Shown here one piece after another: positions 17,049 through 25,522 of a DNA stretch of 64,000 bases (positions are counted from its first letter, which is position 1; each line of letters begins with the position of its first letter). This DNA comes from Mycolicibacterium sp. J2 (GTDB taxonomy: Bacteria; Actinomycetota; Actinomycetes; Mycobacteriales; Mycobacteriaceae): contig NZ_JAPFPY010000019.1 in NCBI RefSeq assembly GCF_026240945.1, forward strand, positions 62,001 through 126,000. The letters run 5' to 3'. The notes under the pieces were generated by a model that was not told the DNA's origin, made no database searches, and saw nothing but the letters and a program-made list of their open reading frames with translations. Both the position numbers and the translations under genes were made by a program.

Positions 17049-17821
17049 GCGACGATGACCTTTCTGCCGGCCTCCCGGCGATGCGCGAGTTCGTCGTGGG
17101 GCGTGCCCGCCGTGGTGATGAGCACATCGACTTCGTCGAGAGAACACAGCCGCAGCGCACCTGACCCGGGAAACTTCAGCTCACTGGCCAGCAGCACGAT
17201 GCGCTGTGACGCGGCGATGAGGGCTTGTTTGATCGGCGCTTCGACGGCCATGTTGTCCAGCACGTGGCCGTTACGAACGCCGGTGCAGCTCAAGAACATC
17301 ATGTCGGCGCTGAGTTGCCCGATGACCTGTTCGGCCAGCGGGCCGACCAGAGACTGCTGATTGCGCCGCAGCACCCCGCCCAGCAGGACCACTTCGACGA
17401 CGTCGTCGTCGCGGACCTCGTCGAGGACCGCCAGGTTCGAGGTGATGATGGTGACCGGGCGGCCGCGCAGTTCGCGCGCCACCAATTGGGTCGTCGAGCC
17501 GATATCGAGCACAACGACGTCGCCGTCGGACACCAGTTGCGCCGCCTCGATCGCCATCGTGCGGCGCAGCTCCAGATCGCCGCGGGTGTCGGAGGTGAAC
17601 GGATCTTCCACGCTGCCCGAGTCGGTGATGTTGGCCCGACTGCCCTGCGTCAGCATGGCTCCGCCGTAGAGACGCTCGAGCCGGCCCCCCTTGGCGAGGA
17701 TGTCCAGATCGCGGCGGATCGTCGACTCGCTCACCCCCAACGTCTCGGCGAGCTGCACCACGGACTGGCCGCCACCGGCGAGCGCGGCCAGGATGCGTTC
17801 GTGACGCTGGGCGAGGAACAT
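17045..17821 (-). CDS. DeoR family sugar-operon repressor
   Basis: 258 residues from the ATG at 17821, where homology begins (MFLAQRHERILAAL); upstream frame is promoter DNA. The N-terminal helix-turn-helix (QSVVQLAETLGVSESTIRRDLDILAKGGRLERLYGGA) is classic DeoR/GlpR. The C-terminal effector domain has DIGSTTQLVARELRG, ITSNLAVLDEV, LLGGVLRRNQQSLVGPLAEQ, and it binds a phosphorylated sugar in characterised relatives. It heads deoR-GH4-nagB and faces the kinase/ABC operon; three 10-bp repeats in the shared promoter are likely operators. Confidence 0.9.
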   Translation of the reverse strand: MFLAQRHERILAALAGGGQSVVQLAETLGVSESTIRRDLDILAKGGRLERLYGGAMLTQGSRANITDSGSVEDPFTSDTRGDLELRRTMAIEAAQLVSDGDVVVLDIGSTTQLVARELRGRPVTIITSNLAVLDEVRDDDVVEVVLLGGVLRRNQQSLVGPLAEQVIGQLSADMMFLSCTGVRNGHVLDNMAVEAPIKQALIAASQRIVLLASELKFPGSGALRLCSLDEVDVLITTAGTPHDELAHRREAGRKVIVA

Positions 17822-17858
17822 GACGGGATCGTACCCAGACCGTGATTGAATTTGCACA

Positions 17859-17888
17859 ACTTTGAACGACTTTTGGAAACTTTTCGCA
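17859..17888. promoter_or_regulatory. Three phased 10-bp repeats, likely DeoR operator
   Basis: Three units follow head to tail: ACTTTGAACG, ACTTTTGGAA, ACTTTTCGCA. Each begins with ACTTT exactly one helical turn after the last. They sit 38 bp upstream of the deoR ATG and about 105 bp upstream of the divergent kinase GTG. DeoR proteins often bind such direct repeats; the assignment to this DeoR is inference from position. Confidence 0.55.
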
Positions 17889-17994
17889 AAATAACCCGCG
17901 AGAGATGACGAAGAAACATAATCGTCATGCAAGCCGGTCACGCTGACCGCGCAAAGACCACCAAACTCTGTCAAACAGGTGGAGGTACCCACGA

Positions 17995-18984
17995 GTGACC
18001 GATCGTGCAATCGACGTCCTGGTCTCGGGCCGGGTGTTCAGCGATCTGGTGTTCACCGGTGTCGAGGCGCCGGCACCGGGGGCCGAGGTGTACGCCAGCG
18101 ACTTCGCGATATCGCCCGGCGGTGCCGCCAACCGGGCGGTCGCTGCGGCCCGCTTGGGGGCACACACCGCGTTGGTCACCGAACTCGGCGACGACCCGAT
18201 CGGTTGCATCATCGAGCGTGCCCTGCGCGGAGAACCCAATCTCGACCTGCGCTTCGCCGTCCAGCACGCGGACTACCAGAACCCGATCACGGTGGCGATC
18301 ACCGATGGACACGACCGATCCTTTGTGACCTTCGAGCAGCAACCCCCGCATCTGCCGTCGTGGCCCGATTCGACTCCGGTGCGCGTCGCCCATGTCGGGA
18401 TGGGGCGCGGACCCGTCGACACCGAGGCGGCGCGACTCCGCTCCCGGGGAACGATACTGGTGGGCGGCGTGGGGTGGGACCCGTCGGGCCAATGGTCGGA
18501 AGCCCTACTCGACCAGCTCGGCGCCATCGACATCCTGATCGTCAACGAAGTTGAGGCGCTTGCCTATACGCGGGCGCGGACCACCGATGCCGCCCTCGAC
18601 GTCCTTGCCGGGCGGGTCGGGCTCGCGGTCATCACGTTGGGGCCCAACGGCGCGCTGGCCGCCCAGGGGGCCGACCGGCGGGCGGTCCCGGCGATCACCG
18701 TTCGCGCGGTGGACCCAACCGGAGCCGGTGACGCCTTCACCGCCGCGTTCATGGCGGCCACGGCCTGGGACTGGCCGCTGGATCAACGCCTGCGACTGGC
18801 CAGCGTCAGCGCCACCTGTTCGGTGCGTGGCGCCGGGGGTGCCCGCAGCGCACCCCGGCCCGGCGATATCGCCGAACTGCTTGCCGACCACCACGACGAC
18901 CCGCACTGGGCACCGGTCCGCGATTGGGCCGAACAGCACCGCAACTCCCCCACCCCTGCGACTCCAGGAGCTCTGTCCCGATGA
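17995..18984 (+). CDS. PfkB family carbohydrate kinase
   Basis: 329 residues. It has the ribokinase-fold first signature FAISPGGAANRAVAAARLGA and the second signature DPTGAGDAFTAAF with the catalytic Asp and anion hole; IDILIVNEVEA is the usual third strand. It would phosphorylate the sugar brought in by the ABC transporter that follows, giving the 6-phospho substrate needed by the GH4 enzyme (inference). The GTG start has GGAGG nine nt upstream. Its stop overlaps the binding-protein start (ATGA). Confidence 0.88.
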   Translation: MTDRAIDVLVSGRVFSDLVFTGVEAPAPGAEVYASDFAISPGGAANRAVAAARLGAHTALVTELGDDPIGCIIERALRGEPNLDLRFAVQHADYQNPITVAITDGHDRSFVTFEQQPPHLPSWPDSTPVRVAHVGMGRGPVDTEAARLRSRGTILVGGVGWDPSGQWSEALLDQLGAIDILIVNEVEALAYTRARTTDAALDVLAGRVGLAVITLGPNGALAAQGADRRAVPAITVRAVDPTGAGDAFTAAFMAATAWDWPLDQRLRLASVSATCSVRGAGGARSAPRPGDIAELLADHHDDPHWAPVRDWAEQHRNSPTPATPGALSR

Positions 18985-20342
18985 CCAGATCCCGCCTGTA
19001 CCGACTGGCAGCCGCGGTCGCCGCGGCCACCGCACTGCTCACCGCCAGCGCATGCGCACCCGGCCCGTCGGGCGGTGGTGCGCCCGCCGCGCCCACCAAC
19101 CAGGTCTCCAAAGACGTCGCCTCGGCCGGCCCGGTCACGCTGGCGGTATGGGACCAGAACACCGACGGCGGCATGGTGAAGGCCCAGGAACAGCTCAACG
19201 CCGAGTTCGAGAAGATGTATCCCAACGTCACGATCAAGCGCACCGTCGAGTCGTTCAGTGACCTGAAGTCGACACTGAAACTGGCCCTGTCCAGCAACAC
19301 GCCACCCGATGTCGTGCAAGCCAACCAGGGTTACCCGGATATGGGGGCCTTCGTCGCAGCCGGGATGCTGCGGCCGATGAACGACTACGCCAAGCTCTAC
19401 GGCTGGGACAGCTACTATCCCGAAAGCCTGCTCAAGCAGAACAGTTTCAGCAGCGACGGCAAGACGTGGCAGGGCGACACCTTGTTCGGTGTCTCCCAAA
19501 CCGGTGAGGTCGTCGGCATCTACTACAACCGTGAGAAGTTGGCCTCGCTCGGGTTGTCTGCACCGACCACCCTCGGCGAGTTGGACGCGGCGATGGCCGC
19601 CGCCAAGGCCAAGGGCATACTCCCGATGGCTTTCGGCAATCTCGACAAGTCACCCGGCATCCACCTGTTCGGTGTCGTCCAGGCCGCAACCGCCGGTGCG
19701 CCCGCGGTGAAGGATCTGGTCAGCGGCCGTGCCGGTGCATGGACAGATCCGGCGTCGCTGAAGGCCGCTCAACAGGTCGCGAAATGGTCCGCCGAAGGCT
19801 ATCTGACGCCGGGAACCAACGGCGTCTCCCGTGACGACGCCGTCGGCACCTTCGGCAAGGGCGGTGCGCTGTTCACCCTCACCGGCACCTGGCTGCAGCA
19901 GCCGTTGCAGGACGCGTTGGGTGACAATGTCGGCTTCACCACGCTGACGTCCGACGACGGTAAGCCCGCCACCACCGGTGGGCAGGGCCTGGCGTGGGCC
20001 ATCACCTCGAAGTCTGCCCATCCCGACGTCGCCGCCGCCTACATCGACTTCGTCACCAACGCCAAAGCCGCTCAGGTGCTGCTCGATTCGGGCAATCTGC
20101 CGACGGTGCTGCCGGCCGGTTACGAACCGAAGGCAGGCACGGTGGCCGCCGATATCGCGACCCGATACCGCGAGACACAGAAGGCTGACGGTGTGGTGCC
20201 CTATCTCGACTACACCACGCCGACCTTCTACGACACCATCACCACGGGCATGCAGGAATTGCTCGGCGGCCAAGCCGACCCACAACAGTTCGTCGATTCG
20301 CTGCAGAAGGATTACGCCGCCTTCCTGAAGAACCAGAAATGA
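18981..20342 (+). CDS. ABC sugar-binding lipoprotein
   Basis: 453 residues. A lipoprotein signal ends at SAC near residue 25, followed by a Gly/Ala-rich tether and a family 1 extracellular solute-binding domain (VTLAVWDQNTDGGMVKAQEQLNAEFEKMYP). The C-terminal segment DPQQFVDSLQKDYAAF is typical of CUT1 sugar receptors. It captures the sugar outside the membrane and delivers it to the two permeases encoded next. Start and stop both overlap neighbours by ATGA. Ligand unknown; the locus suggests an amino-sugar-containing oligosaccharide. Confidence 0.9.
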   Translation: MTRSRLYRLAAAVAAATALLTASACAPGPSGGGAPAAPTNQVSKDVASAGPVTLAVWDQNTDGGMVKAQEQLNAEFEKMYPNVTIKRTVESFSDLKSTLKLALSSNTPPDVVQANQGYPDMGAFVAAGMLRPMNDYAKLYGWDSYYPESLLKQNSFSSDGKTWQGDTLFGVSQTGEVVGIYYNREKLASLGLSAPTTLGELDAAMAAAKAKGILPMAFGNLDKSPGIHLFGVVQAATAGAPAVKDLVSGRAGAWTDPASLKAAQQVAKWSAEGYLTPGTNGVSRDDAVGTFGKGGALFTLTGTWLQQPLQDALGDNVGFTTLTSDDGKPATTGGQGLAWAITSKSAHPDVAAAYIDFVTNAKAAQVLLDSGNLPTVLPAGYEPKAGTVAADIATRYRETQKADGVVPYLDYTTPTFYDTITTGMQELLGGQADPQQFVDSLQKDYAAFLKNQK

Positions 20343-21310
20343 CCGTGACGCTGCGCCCACCACGACGACGGGCTGCGCCCGACACGCCGGCCACCGATCC
20401 AGGTGGCCGGCGCGGCACGGCCGCACCGACACGCAGGGTGACACCGCGCGCGGCGATCCGCGGTTATCTCTATGTGGTACCGGCATTCCTGGTGTTCGTG
20501 GTGTTTCTCGGCGCCCCGCTGGTACAGACCGTGCAGTACTCGTTCTACAACTGGAACGGCATCGGCACTGCCACTGTCGCCGGAATCACCAACTACCTCA
20601 CCGTCTTCGACGATGAGCAGTTGCGAGCGTCCTTTCTGCATGCCGGCGTCCTGATCCTGTTCTATGCGGCGGTGCCCGTCGTTGTCGCGTTGGTGCTCAG
20701 TGCCGTCATCTCACGAGCACACGCGATGCGGTCGATGTCGTTCTTCCGCACGGTGCTGTTCCTGCCGCAGGTGATCGCCACCGTCGTCATCGGCACGATC
20801 TGGATTTCCATCTATTCCCAGAACGGCCTCTTGAACCAGGCGCTGCGGGCGGTCGGACTGGACAGCCTGACTCGGGTGTGGTTGGGCGACCATACTTTCG
20901 CGTTGATCGCCATCGGTCTGATCGGGACGTGGCTCAACATCGGGTTGTGCGTGGTGCTCTTCCTGTCCGGGATCGGCAACATCGCACCGGAACTGTTCGA
21001 AGCCGCTCGCCTCGACGGGGCCGGACGGGCACGTGAGTTCGTCGCCATCACGCTGCCGTCCCTGCGCGGACAGATCGCGGTGGCGTTGACGCTCACCGTG
21101 GTGTCGGCCCTGAAGACCTTCGACCTGGTCTACATCACCACCCGGGGCGGGCCGGGAACAGCCACCACCGTGCCCGCCTTCGAGGCCTACAACCGCGCCT
21201 TCAATACCGGGCAGGTGGGCCTGGCCTCGGCCATCGCCGTGGTGCTGACCATCGCGATCGTCACCCTCACCTTTGTGATCAGCCGGATCAGTCCGCGGGA
21301 GGCCGAATGA
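20339..21310 (+). CDS. ABC sugar transporter permease, MalF type
   Basis: 323 residues with an arginine/proline-rich cytoplasmic start of about 40 residues, then six membrane helices beginning GYLYVVPAFLVFVVFL. The cytoplasmic EAA loop ELFEAARLDGAGRAREFVAITLPSL, which docks the ATPase, is intact. Coupled by ATGA to the binding protein before and the second permease after. Confidence 0.9.
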   Translation: MTVTLRPPRRRAAPDTPATDPGGRRGTAAPTRRVTPRAAIRGYLYVVPAFLVFVVFLGAPLVQTVQYSFYNWNGIGTATVAGITNYLTVFDDEQLRASFLHAGVLILFYAAVPVVVALVLSAVISRAHAMRSMSFFRTVLFLPQVIATVVIGTIWISIYSQNGLLNQALRAVGLDSLTRVWLGDHTFALIAIGLIGTWLNIGLCVVLFLSGIGNIAPELFEAARLDGAGRAREFVAITLPSLRGQIAVALTLTVVSALKTFDLVYITTRGGPGTATTVPAFEAYNRAFNTGQVGLASAIAVVLTIAIVTLTFVISRISPREAE

Positions 21311-22131
21311 ACCCCAGCCGCACCGAAAAGACCGTCAACCAAGTCATTCTCGCGCTGTTCGCGATCTTCGCCCTGGTGCCGTTGTTCGGTGTGCTGATGT
21401 CCTCGATCACACCCAGCAAGGAAAACTCGGGTGGATTCACCATTCCGACGAGCATCGATCTGCACAACTATGGCGCAGCCTGGGACCGCGGCAATTTCAG
21501 CAGTTATCTGTTGTCCAGCGTGGTGGTCACCGGCGCGGTCGTGGCGCTGACGGTCGTCCTAGCGACCTTCGCCGGCTACGCGTTCGCCCGGATGCGCTTT
21601 CCCGGATCCTCGGCGTTGTTCTACATCCTGCTGCTGGGCCTGACCCTTCCCGCCGAAGCTTTCATCATCCCGCTGTACTTCAACCTGCGCACCGTCGGCC
21701 TGACCGACACCTACTGGGCACTGATCCTGCCGCAGACCGCCCAATCGCTCGGGTTCGCAGTGTTCTGGATGCGAAATCAGTTCCGCGGCTTCCCCGGCGA
21801 GATCATCGAAGCCGCACGACTCGACGGTTCCAGCGACCTGCGGCTGCTCTGGCGCATCGTCGTCCCGCCGAGCCTGGCGCCGATGATGACGATGGCCGTC
21901 ATCGTGACGATGTGGACGTGGAACGAGTTTCTGCTGCCGTTGGTGCTGGTGGTCTCCGACAACCGGCGAACCGCCCCACTGGGTTTGGCCCTGTTCCAGG
22001 GGCAGCACCTCACGGACTATTCGCTGCTGGCGGCCGCCGGTGTCATGGTCGCGCTGCCGATCGCCGTGCTGTTCTTCGCCTTGCAGAAGCGCTTCATCAG
22101 CGGCATGGTCGGCGGAATCTCCTCCCGTTGA
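21307..22131 (+). CDS. ABC sugar transporter permease, MalG type
   Basis: 274 residues, six predicted membrane helices, and the EAA loop EIIEAARLDGSSDLRLLWRIVVPPSLAP. The C-terminus ALQKRFISGMVGGI is typical of MalG-like subunits. It forms a heterodimer with the upstream MalF-type permease. A 40-bp gap with AAAGGAG leads to the ATPase gene. Confidence 0.92.
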   Translation: MNPSRTEKTVNQVILALFAIFALVPLFGVLMSSITPSKENSGGFTIPTSIDLHNYGAAWDRGNFSSYLLSSVVVTGAVVALTVVLATFAGYAFARMRFPGSSALFYILLLGLTLPAEAFIIPLYFNLRTVGLTDTYWALILPQTAQSLGFAVFWMRNQFRGFPGEIIEAARLDGSSDLRLLWRIVVPPSLAPMMTMAVIVTMWTWNEFLLPLVLVVSDNRRTAPLGLALFQGQHLTDYSLLAAAGVMVALPIAVLFFALQKRFISGMVGGISSR

Positions 22132-22171
22132 TACCGGCCCACCCGAGCCCCACGACCAAAGGAGCAAAACC

Positions 22172-23236
22172 ATGGCAACCATCCAATTCGAGAAGGCCCA
22201 GCGGTGGTTCCCGAAAGCGCCGACGCCCGCGGTGGCCGGTATCGACCTGGACATCGCCGATGGTGAATTCATGGTCCTGGTCGGGCCGTCCGGTTGCGGG
22301 AAGTCCACCACGCTGCGCATGCTGGCGGGCCTGGAGGAGGTGACCGCCGGCTCCATTCGCCTGGGGGGGCGGGATATCACCACGACCGCGCCCAAGGACC
22401 GCGATATCGCCATGGTGTTCCAGAACTACGCCCTCTACCCGCATATGACGGTCGCCGGGAACATGGAATTCTGCCTCAAGAACGCCGGCCTACCCAAACA
22501 TGAACGCGAGCGGCGGGTGTCCGCGGCCGCCGCAACGCTTGGCCTCACCGACTACCTCGACCGTAAACCCAAGGCGCTCTCGGGTGGACAGCGCCAGCGG
22601 GTTGCCATGGGCCGGGCCATTGTTCGCAACCCACAGGTGTTCTGCATGGATGAACCACTGTCCAACCTGGATGCCAAGATGCGGGTGCAAACCCGCACCG
22701 ACATCGCCAAACTGCAGCGTGAACTCGGGGTCACCACCGTCTATGTCACCCATGACCAGACCGAAGCCATGACGATGGGCGATCGGGTGGCCGTGATGAA
22801 AGACGGTGAGCTGCAACAGGTCGGGGTACCCATGGAACTCTACGACCGGCCGGCCAATGTGTTCGTCGCCGGGTTCATCGGATCGCCCGCCATGAAGTTC
22901 TTCGACGGCGAACTCGGCGAGTCCGGGGTCACCGCCGCCGGACACACCATGGCAGTGGCGCGTTCGGACGCCAAGACCGGGCCCGTCACCGTCGGAGTGC
23001 GCCCGGAGGGATGGCGACTGACCCAGCCGGGGGCCGGCATCCCGGTCACCGTTGCGGTGGTCGAGACGCTGGGCGCGGACGCCTACCTCTACGGGACCGT
23101 GGGCGGTGTCGGTGCCGACGTCATCATCCGCGCCAGCGGCCGCGACCGGATCGGCATGGGCGACACCGTGCACGTGACCGCGGATCCCGACGCGATCCAT
23201 CTCTTCGATATCGGCACCGGCGTCCGGATTCCCTGA
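22172..23236 (+). CDS. ABC sugar transporter ATPase (MsmK/UgpC type)
   Basis: 354 residues from the ATG with AAAGGAG seven nt upstream. Walker A is GPSGCGKST (38-46), the ABC signature is LSGGQRQRVAMGRA, Walker B is VFCMDEPLSNLDAK, and the switch His is in VTHDQTEAMT. The last 120 residues form the TOBE/regulatory domain of CUT1 importers (VTVGVRPEGWRL). Having its own ATPase makes this a self-contained importer; many CUT1 systems share one MsmK. Confidence 0.93.
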   Translation: MATIQFEKAQRWFPKAPTPAVAGIDLDIADGEFMVLVGPSGCGKSTTLRMLAGLEEVTAGSIRLGGRDITTTAPKDRDIAMVFQNYALYPHMTVAGNMEFCLKNAGLPKHERERRVSAAAATLGLTDYLDRKPKALSGGQRQRVAMGRAIVRNPQVFCMDEPLSNLDAKMRVQTRTDIAKLQRELGVTTVYVTHDQTEAMTMGDRVAVMKDGELQQVGVPMELYDRPANVFVAGFIGSPAMKFFDGELGESGVTAAGHTMAVARSDAKTGPVTVGVRPEGWRLTQPGAGIPVTVAVVETLGADAYLYGTVGGVGADVIIRASGRDRIGMGDTVHVTADPDAIHLFDIGTGVRIP

Positions 23237-23311
23237 ATACTGCCCAGAGACCGGGAGCTTGAGATCGCCTGGCCCGCCGCCCGTTCACACCAGTGAGCGG
23301 ATCGAACGCGG

Positions 23312-23710
23312 TCAGGAACTGATCTGAGCCAGCAGCGAAGGCGTGTCGGACAGATCCCACACGTCGGCGAACAGTCCGTCTTCCACGCGGTAGATGGTGA
23401 ATTCGGGGATGCTCACCCGCCGATTGGTTGCAGGGATGTCCGCGAAGGTGCCGAGGTGGGTGCCACCGACCGCAAACCGCAGTGAGATGAGATCCCCGTC
23501 GATGGCCAGACTCCCTACGTCCCAGCGCCAATCGGGAAATGCCGCGAATATCGGGGTGAATTGTTCGGCGACCGCCCCGGGCGGCATCGGTTTGTCGTTG
23601 ACCCTGATCGCCCCGCTGTAGAAGGTCGACATGCGATCGAGATCGTGGTCGTTACACGCGTCCAGGTAGCGACGGTACAGGTCTTCGAGCTCGGCACGGG
23701 TGCTGGCCAC
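23312..23710 (-). CDS. SnoaL-like/NTF2-fold protein
   Basis: 132 residues with the NTF2/ketosteroid-isomerase-like fold: an N-terminal helix (LEDLYRRYLDACNDHDLDRMSTFYS), then FPDWRWDVGSLAIDGDLISLRFAVGGTHLG and IPEFTIYRVEDGLFADVWDLSD. These small single-domain proteins include polyketide cyclases, isomerases and many of unknown role. Monocistronic, convergent with the ABC operon. Confidence 0.7.
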   Translation of the reverse strand: MASTRAELEDLYRRYLDACNDHDLDRMSTFYSGAIRVNDKPMPPGAVAEQFTPIFAAFPDWRWDVGSLAIDGDLISLRFAVGGTHLGTFADIPATNRRVSIPEFTIYRVEDGLFADVWDLSDTPSLLAQISS

Positions 23711-23785
23711 TCTGCGTTGTCCTCCTCGGTCGTGAGATTCGATTACAGCATGTTCACGACCGCGCTGAGGGATCGATGAGCTTTG

Positions 23786-24559
23786 TCAAGCCGGGCGACC
23801 GCCGTGCGGGCCGCTGCAAGCGGCCCGATAGACCCGCTGTTCACCCACTTTGCGGAAGCCGACCCGTTGCAGAACCGGCGACGAGGTTGCCATCGCATGA
23901 ACCAAACCCAGTGTGCCGCCGTGGGCTTTCGCATCCCTAGTGCGCGCCGCGATCAACTCACGATAAACACCCTTGCCGCGCGCCGAAGGGACGACGGCGG
24001 CGCCCCACAGCCGGGCGACCTCATCGACCAGCGTGTATCCCCCGGCCCCTACCGGCAAGTCGGCGAGCGATGCCAAGAACCATCCTGGCCTCAGCTCATC
24101 GAAACTGTTGCGGATATCGGCATCCGTGGGTTCGGGATAGCCCCATGCTGCCGCCGAAGTGCGTTCATACAAAGCAAACTGGTCAAGCGTGCGAACTTCA
24201 TCCACCTGCAGCTCCGGGCTCGGGTTCACACCGAGCACACCGATCTCCAGATCGATCGCAAGGATGTCGACGGTCGCCGTCACGTGCGCCCCGCTGATAT
24301 CCCCCGGCGCCACGCCGGAGTCATCCGGCCCCAAGGTGAATTCGACTGCCTCAGCGCCAACGCGCCGACCCACTTCGAGAATCGCGGCGACGTCGTCGAG
24401 CACGGGCCGGGCACCGTTGACCGCCATCACTGTGGCGGTGGCGCCGTCCACGTACAGCTCGTACCCATCCCGTGAGACGCGGGTCGCTGTAGGCGGGAAC
24501 CAGGGTGACACCCAGTCCCGCGAAGCGCGCAGAACCTCAACATCTGACCAGCGGCCCAT
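23786..24559 (-). CDS. GNAT family N-acetyltransferase
   Basis: 257 residues; the N-terminal half is unassigned. The GNAT acetyl-CoA site is in the C-terminal half: AGGYTLVDEVARLWGAAVVPSARGKGVYRELI (motif A, R-G-K-G) and SSPVLQRVGFRKVGEQRVY (motif B). Probably acetylates a small molecule or amine; the substrate cannot be inferred. Divergent from the DUF1622 gene. Confidence 0.8.
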   Translation of the reverse strand: MGRWSDVEVLRASRDWVSPWFPPTATRVSRDGYELYVDGATATVMAVNGARPVLDDVAAILEVGRRVGAEAVEFTLGPDDSGVAPGDISGAHVTATVDILAIDLEIGVLGVNPSPELQVDEVRTLDQFALYERTSAAAWGYPEPTDADIRNSFDELRPGWFLASLADLPVGAGGYTLVDEVARLWGAAVVPSARGKGVYRELIAARTRDAKAHGGTLGLVHAMATSSPVLQRVGFRKVGEQRVYRAACSGPHGGRPA

Positions 24560-24625
24560 GCTGCGATTCTGCCCCGTTCACCGGTCATGGCCAGATCCAG
24601 TCCCTACCGCATAGCCTTGTGGCCC

Positions 24626-25009
24626 ATGACGTTCATCGAGGTCGTGGAGACCGTCGGCACGGTTATCGACGGAACCGGCGTGGCCATCATCGCGATCGGC
24701 GCGGTGCTGGCGGCGGCCTTCGCGATCGGCCGGCTACGGCGAAAAGAAAGCGATACCTACGAGAAGCTGCGCCAACAACTCGGCCGATCGATTCTCCTCG
24801 GTCTTGAGCTGTTGGTGGCGGCCGACATCATCCGCACGGTCGCGGTGACACCGACCGCGCAGAGCGTGGCCGTGCTGGCCGGGATCGTGCTGATCCGAAC
24901 CTTCTTGAGCTGGTCGCTGGAATTGGAGATCAGCGGTCGCTGGCCGTGGCAGAAGAAACGACCGGAGACCACCCCGTCACCAGGGGTCGCGCCACAAGCA
25001 CCAACCTAA
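24626..25009 (+). CDS. DUF1622 family membrane protein
   Basis: 127 residues from the ATG at 24626, the family start (MTFIEVVETVGTVIDGTGV); an ATG at 24587 would add 13 unrelated residues. Three hydrophobic segments: about 10-35, then LLGLELLVAADIIRTVAV, then VAVLAGIVLIRTFLSWSLELE. Function of DUF1622 is unknown. It ends 20 bp before the MarR promoter. Confidence 0.75.
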   Translation: MTFIEVVETVGTVIDGTGVAIIAIGAVLAAAFAIGRLRRKESDTYEKLRQQLGRSILLGLELLVAADIIRTVAVTPTAQSVAVLAGIVLIRTFLSWSLELEISGRWPWQKKRPETTPSPGVAPQAPT

Positions 25010-25028
25010 AGCGACCGCGCTCGGCCGA

Positions 25029-25074
25029 TTGACACTTTGTCTGCTAGCAGACATTATTGTCTGGTGGCAGACAA
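25029..25074 (+). promoter_or_regulatory. Leaderless marR promoter with two tandem operators
   Basis: TTGACA (25029-25034) and CATTAT (25052-25057) are 17 bp apart, a near-consensus promoter that would start transcription at about the marR GTG (25064). TGTCTG-N4-CAGACA occurs twice: 25038-25053, between -35 and -10 and perfectly palindromic, and 25058-25073, over the start site. The centres are 20 bp apart, two helical turns. This is read directly from sequence; autorepression by the MarR is inference. Confidence 0.75.
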
Positions 25075-25522
25075 AACGGCGGCTCCTCAGCACGACACTG
25101 TCGGCGCGTGGACCAAGCGCTGTTATCTCGCCGCACGGGCAGCCATGGAGCACTCACTGCGGCCCTACGACCTCGGTGCAACCCAGTGGTATGTGCTGTA
25201 CCAGCTCGTGCACGCCGGCCCCACCCGGCAACGGGAACTGCAACGCATTCTGCAGGTCGAACGCGCAACCCTGAGCGCCGTCGTTGTCACCCTGGTGCGC
25301 AAACAGCTCGTCGAGCAGGTCCCCGACAGCACGGATCAACGACAAAAGCTGCTGCGCCTCACCGCAACCGGTGAAGCCTTGTGGCGCGAGCTGCCCGACC
25401 TGACCCGAATCCACGCCGTGGCCTTCGACGGGGTCGACACTGCCGACATCGACACCACGATCCGAGTGCTGCGAGCCGCCACCGAGCGACTCGAACACTT
25501 CACGCAGAAGGACGAATCATGA
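25064..25522 (+). CDS. MarR family transcriptional regulator
   Basis: 152 residues from the GTG at 25064, which coincides with the predicted transcription start; a TTG at 25037 lies inside the promoter and is unlikely. The winged helix shows GPTRQRELQRILQVERATLSAVVVTLVRKQLVEQVPDSTDQRQKLLRLTATGEALW, the standard MarR DNA-binding and wing pattern. The next gene, a nucleotide-sugar-epimerase-like protein, overlaps by ATGA and is presumably co-regulated. Confidence 0.88.
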   Translation: MADKTAAPQHDTVGAWTKRCYLAARAAMEHSLRPYDLGATQWYVLYQLVHAGPTRQRELQRILQVERATLSAVVVTLVRKQLVEQVPDSTDQRQKLLRLTATGEALWRELPDLTRIHAVAFDGVDTADIDTTIRVLRAATERLEHFTQKDES

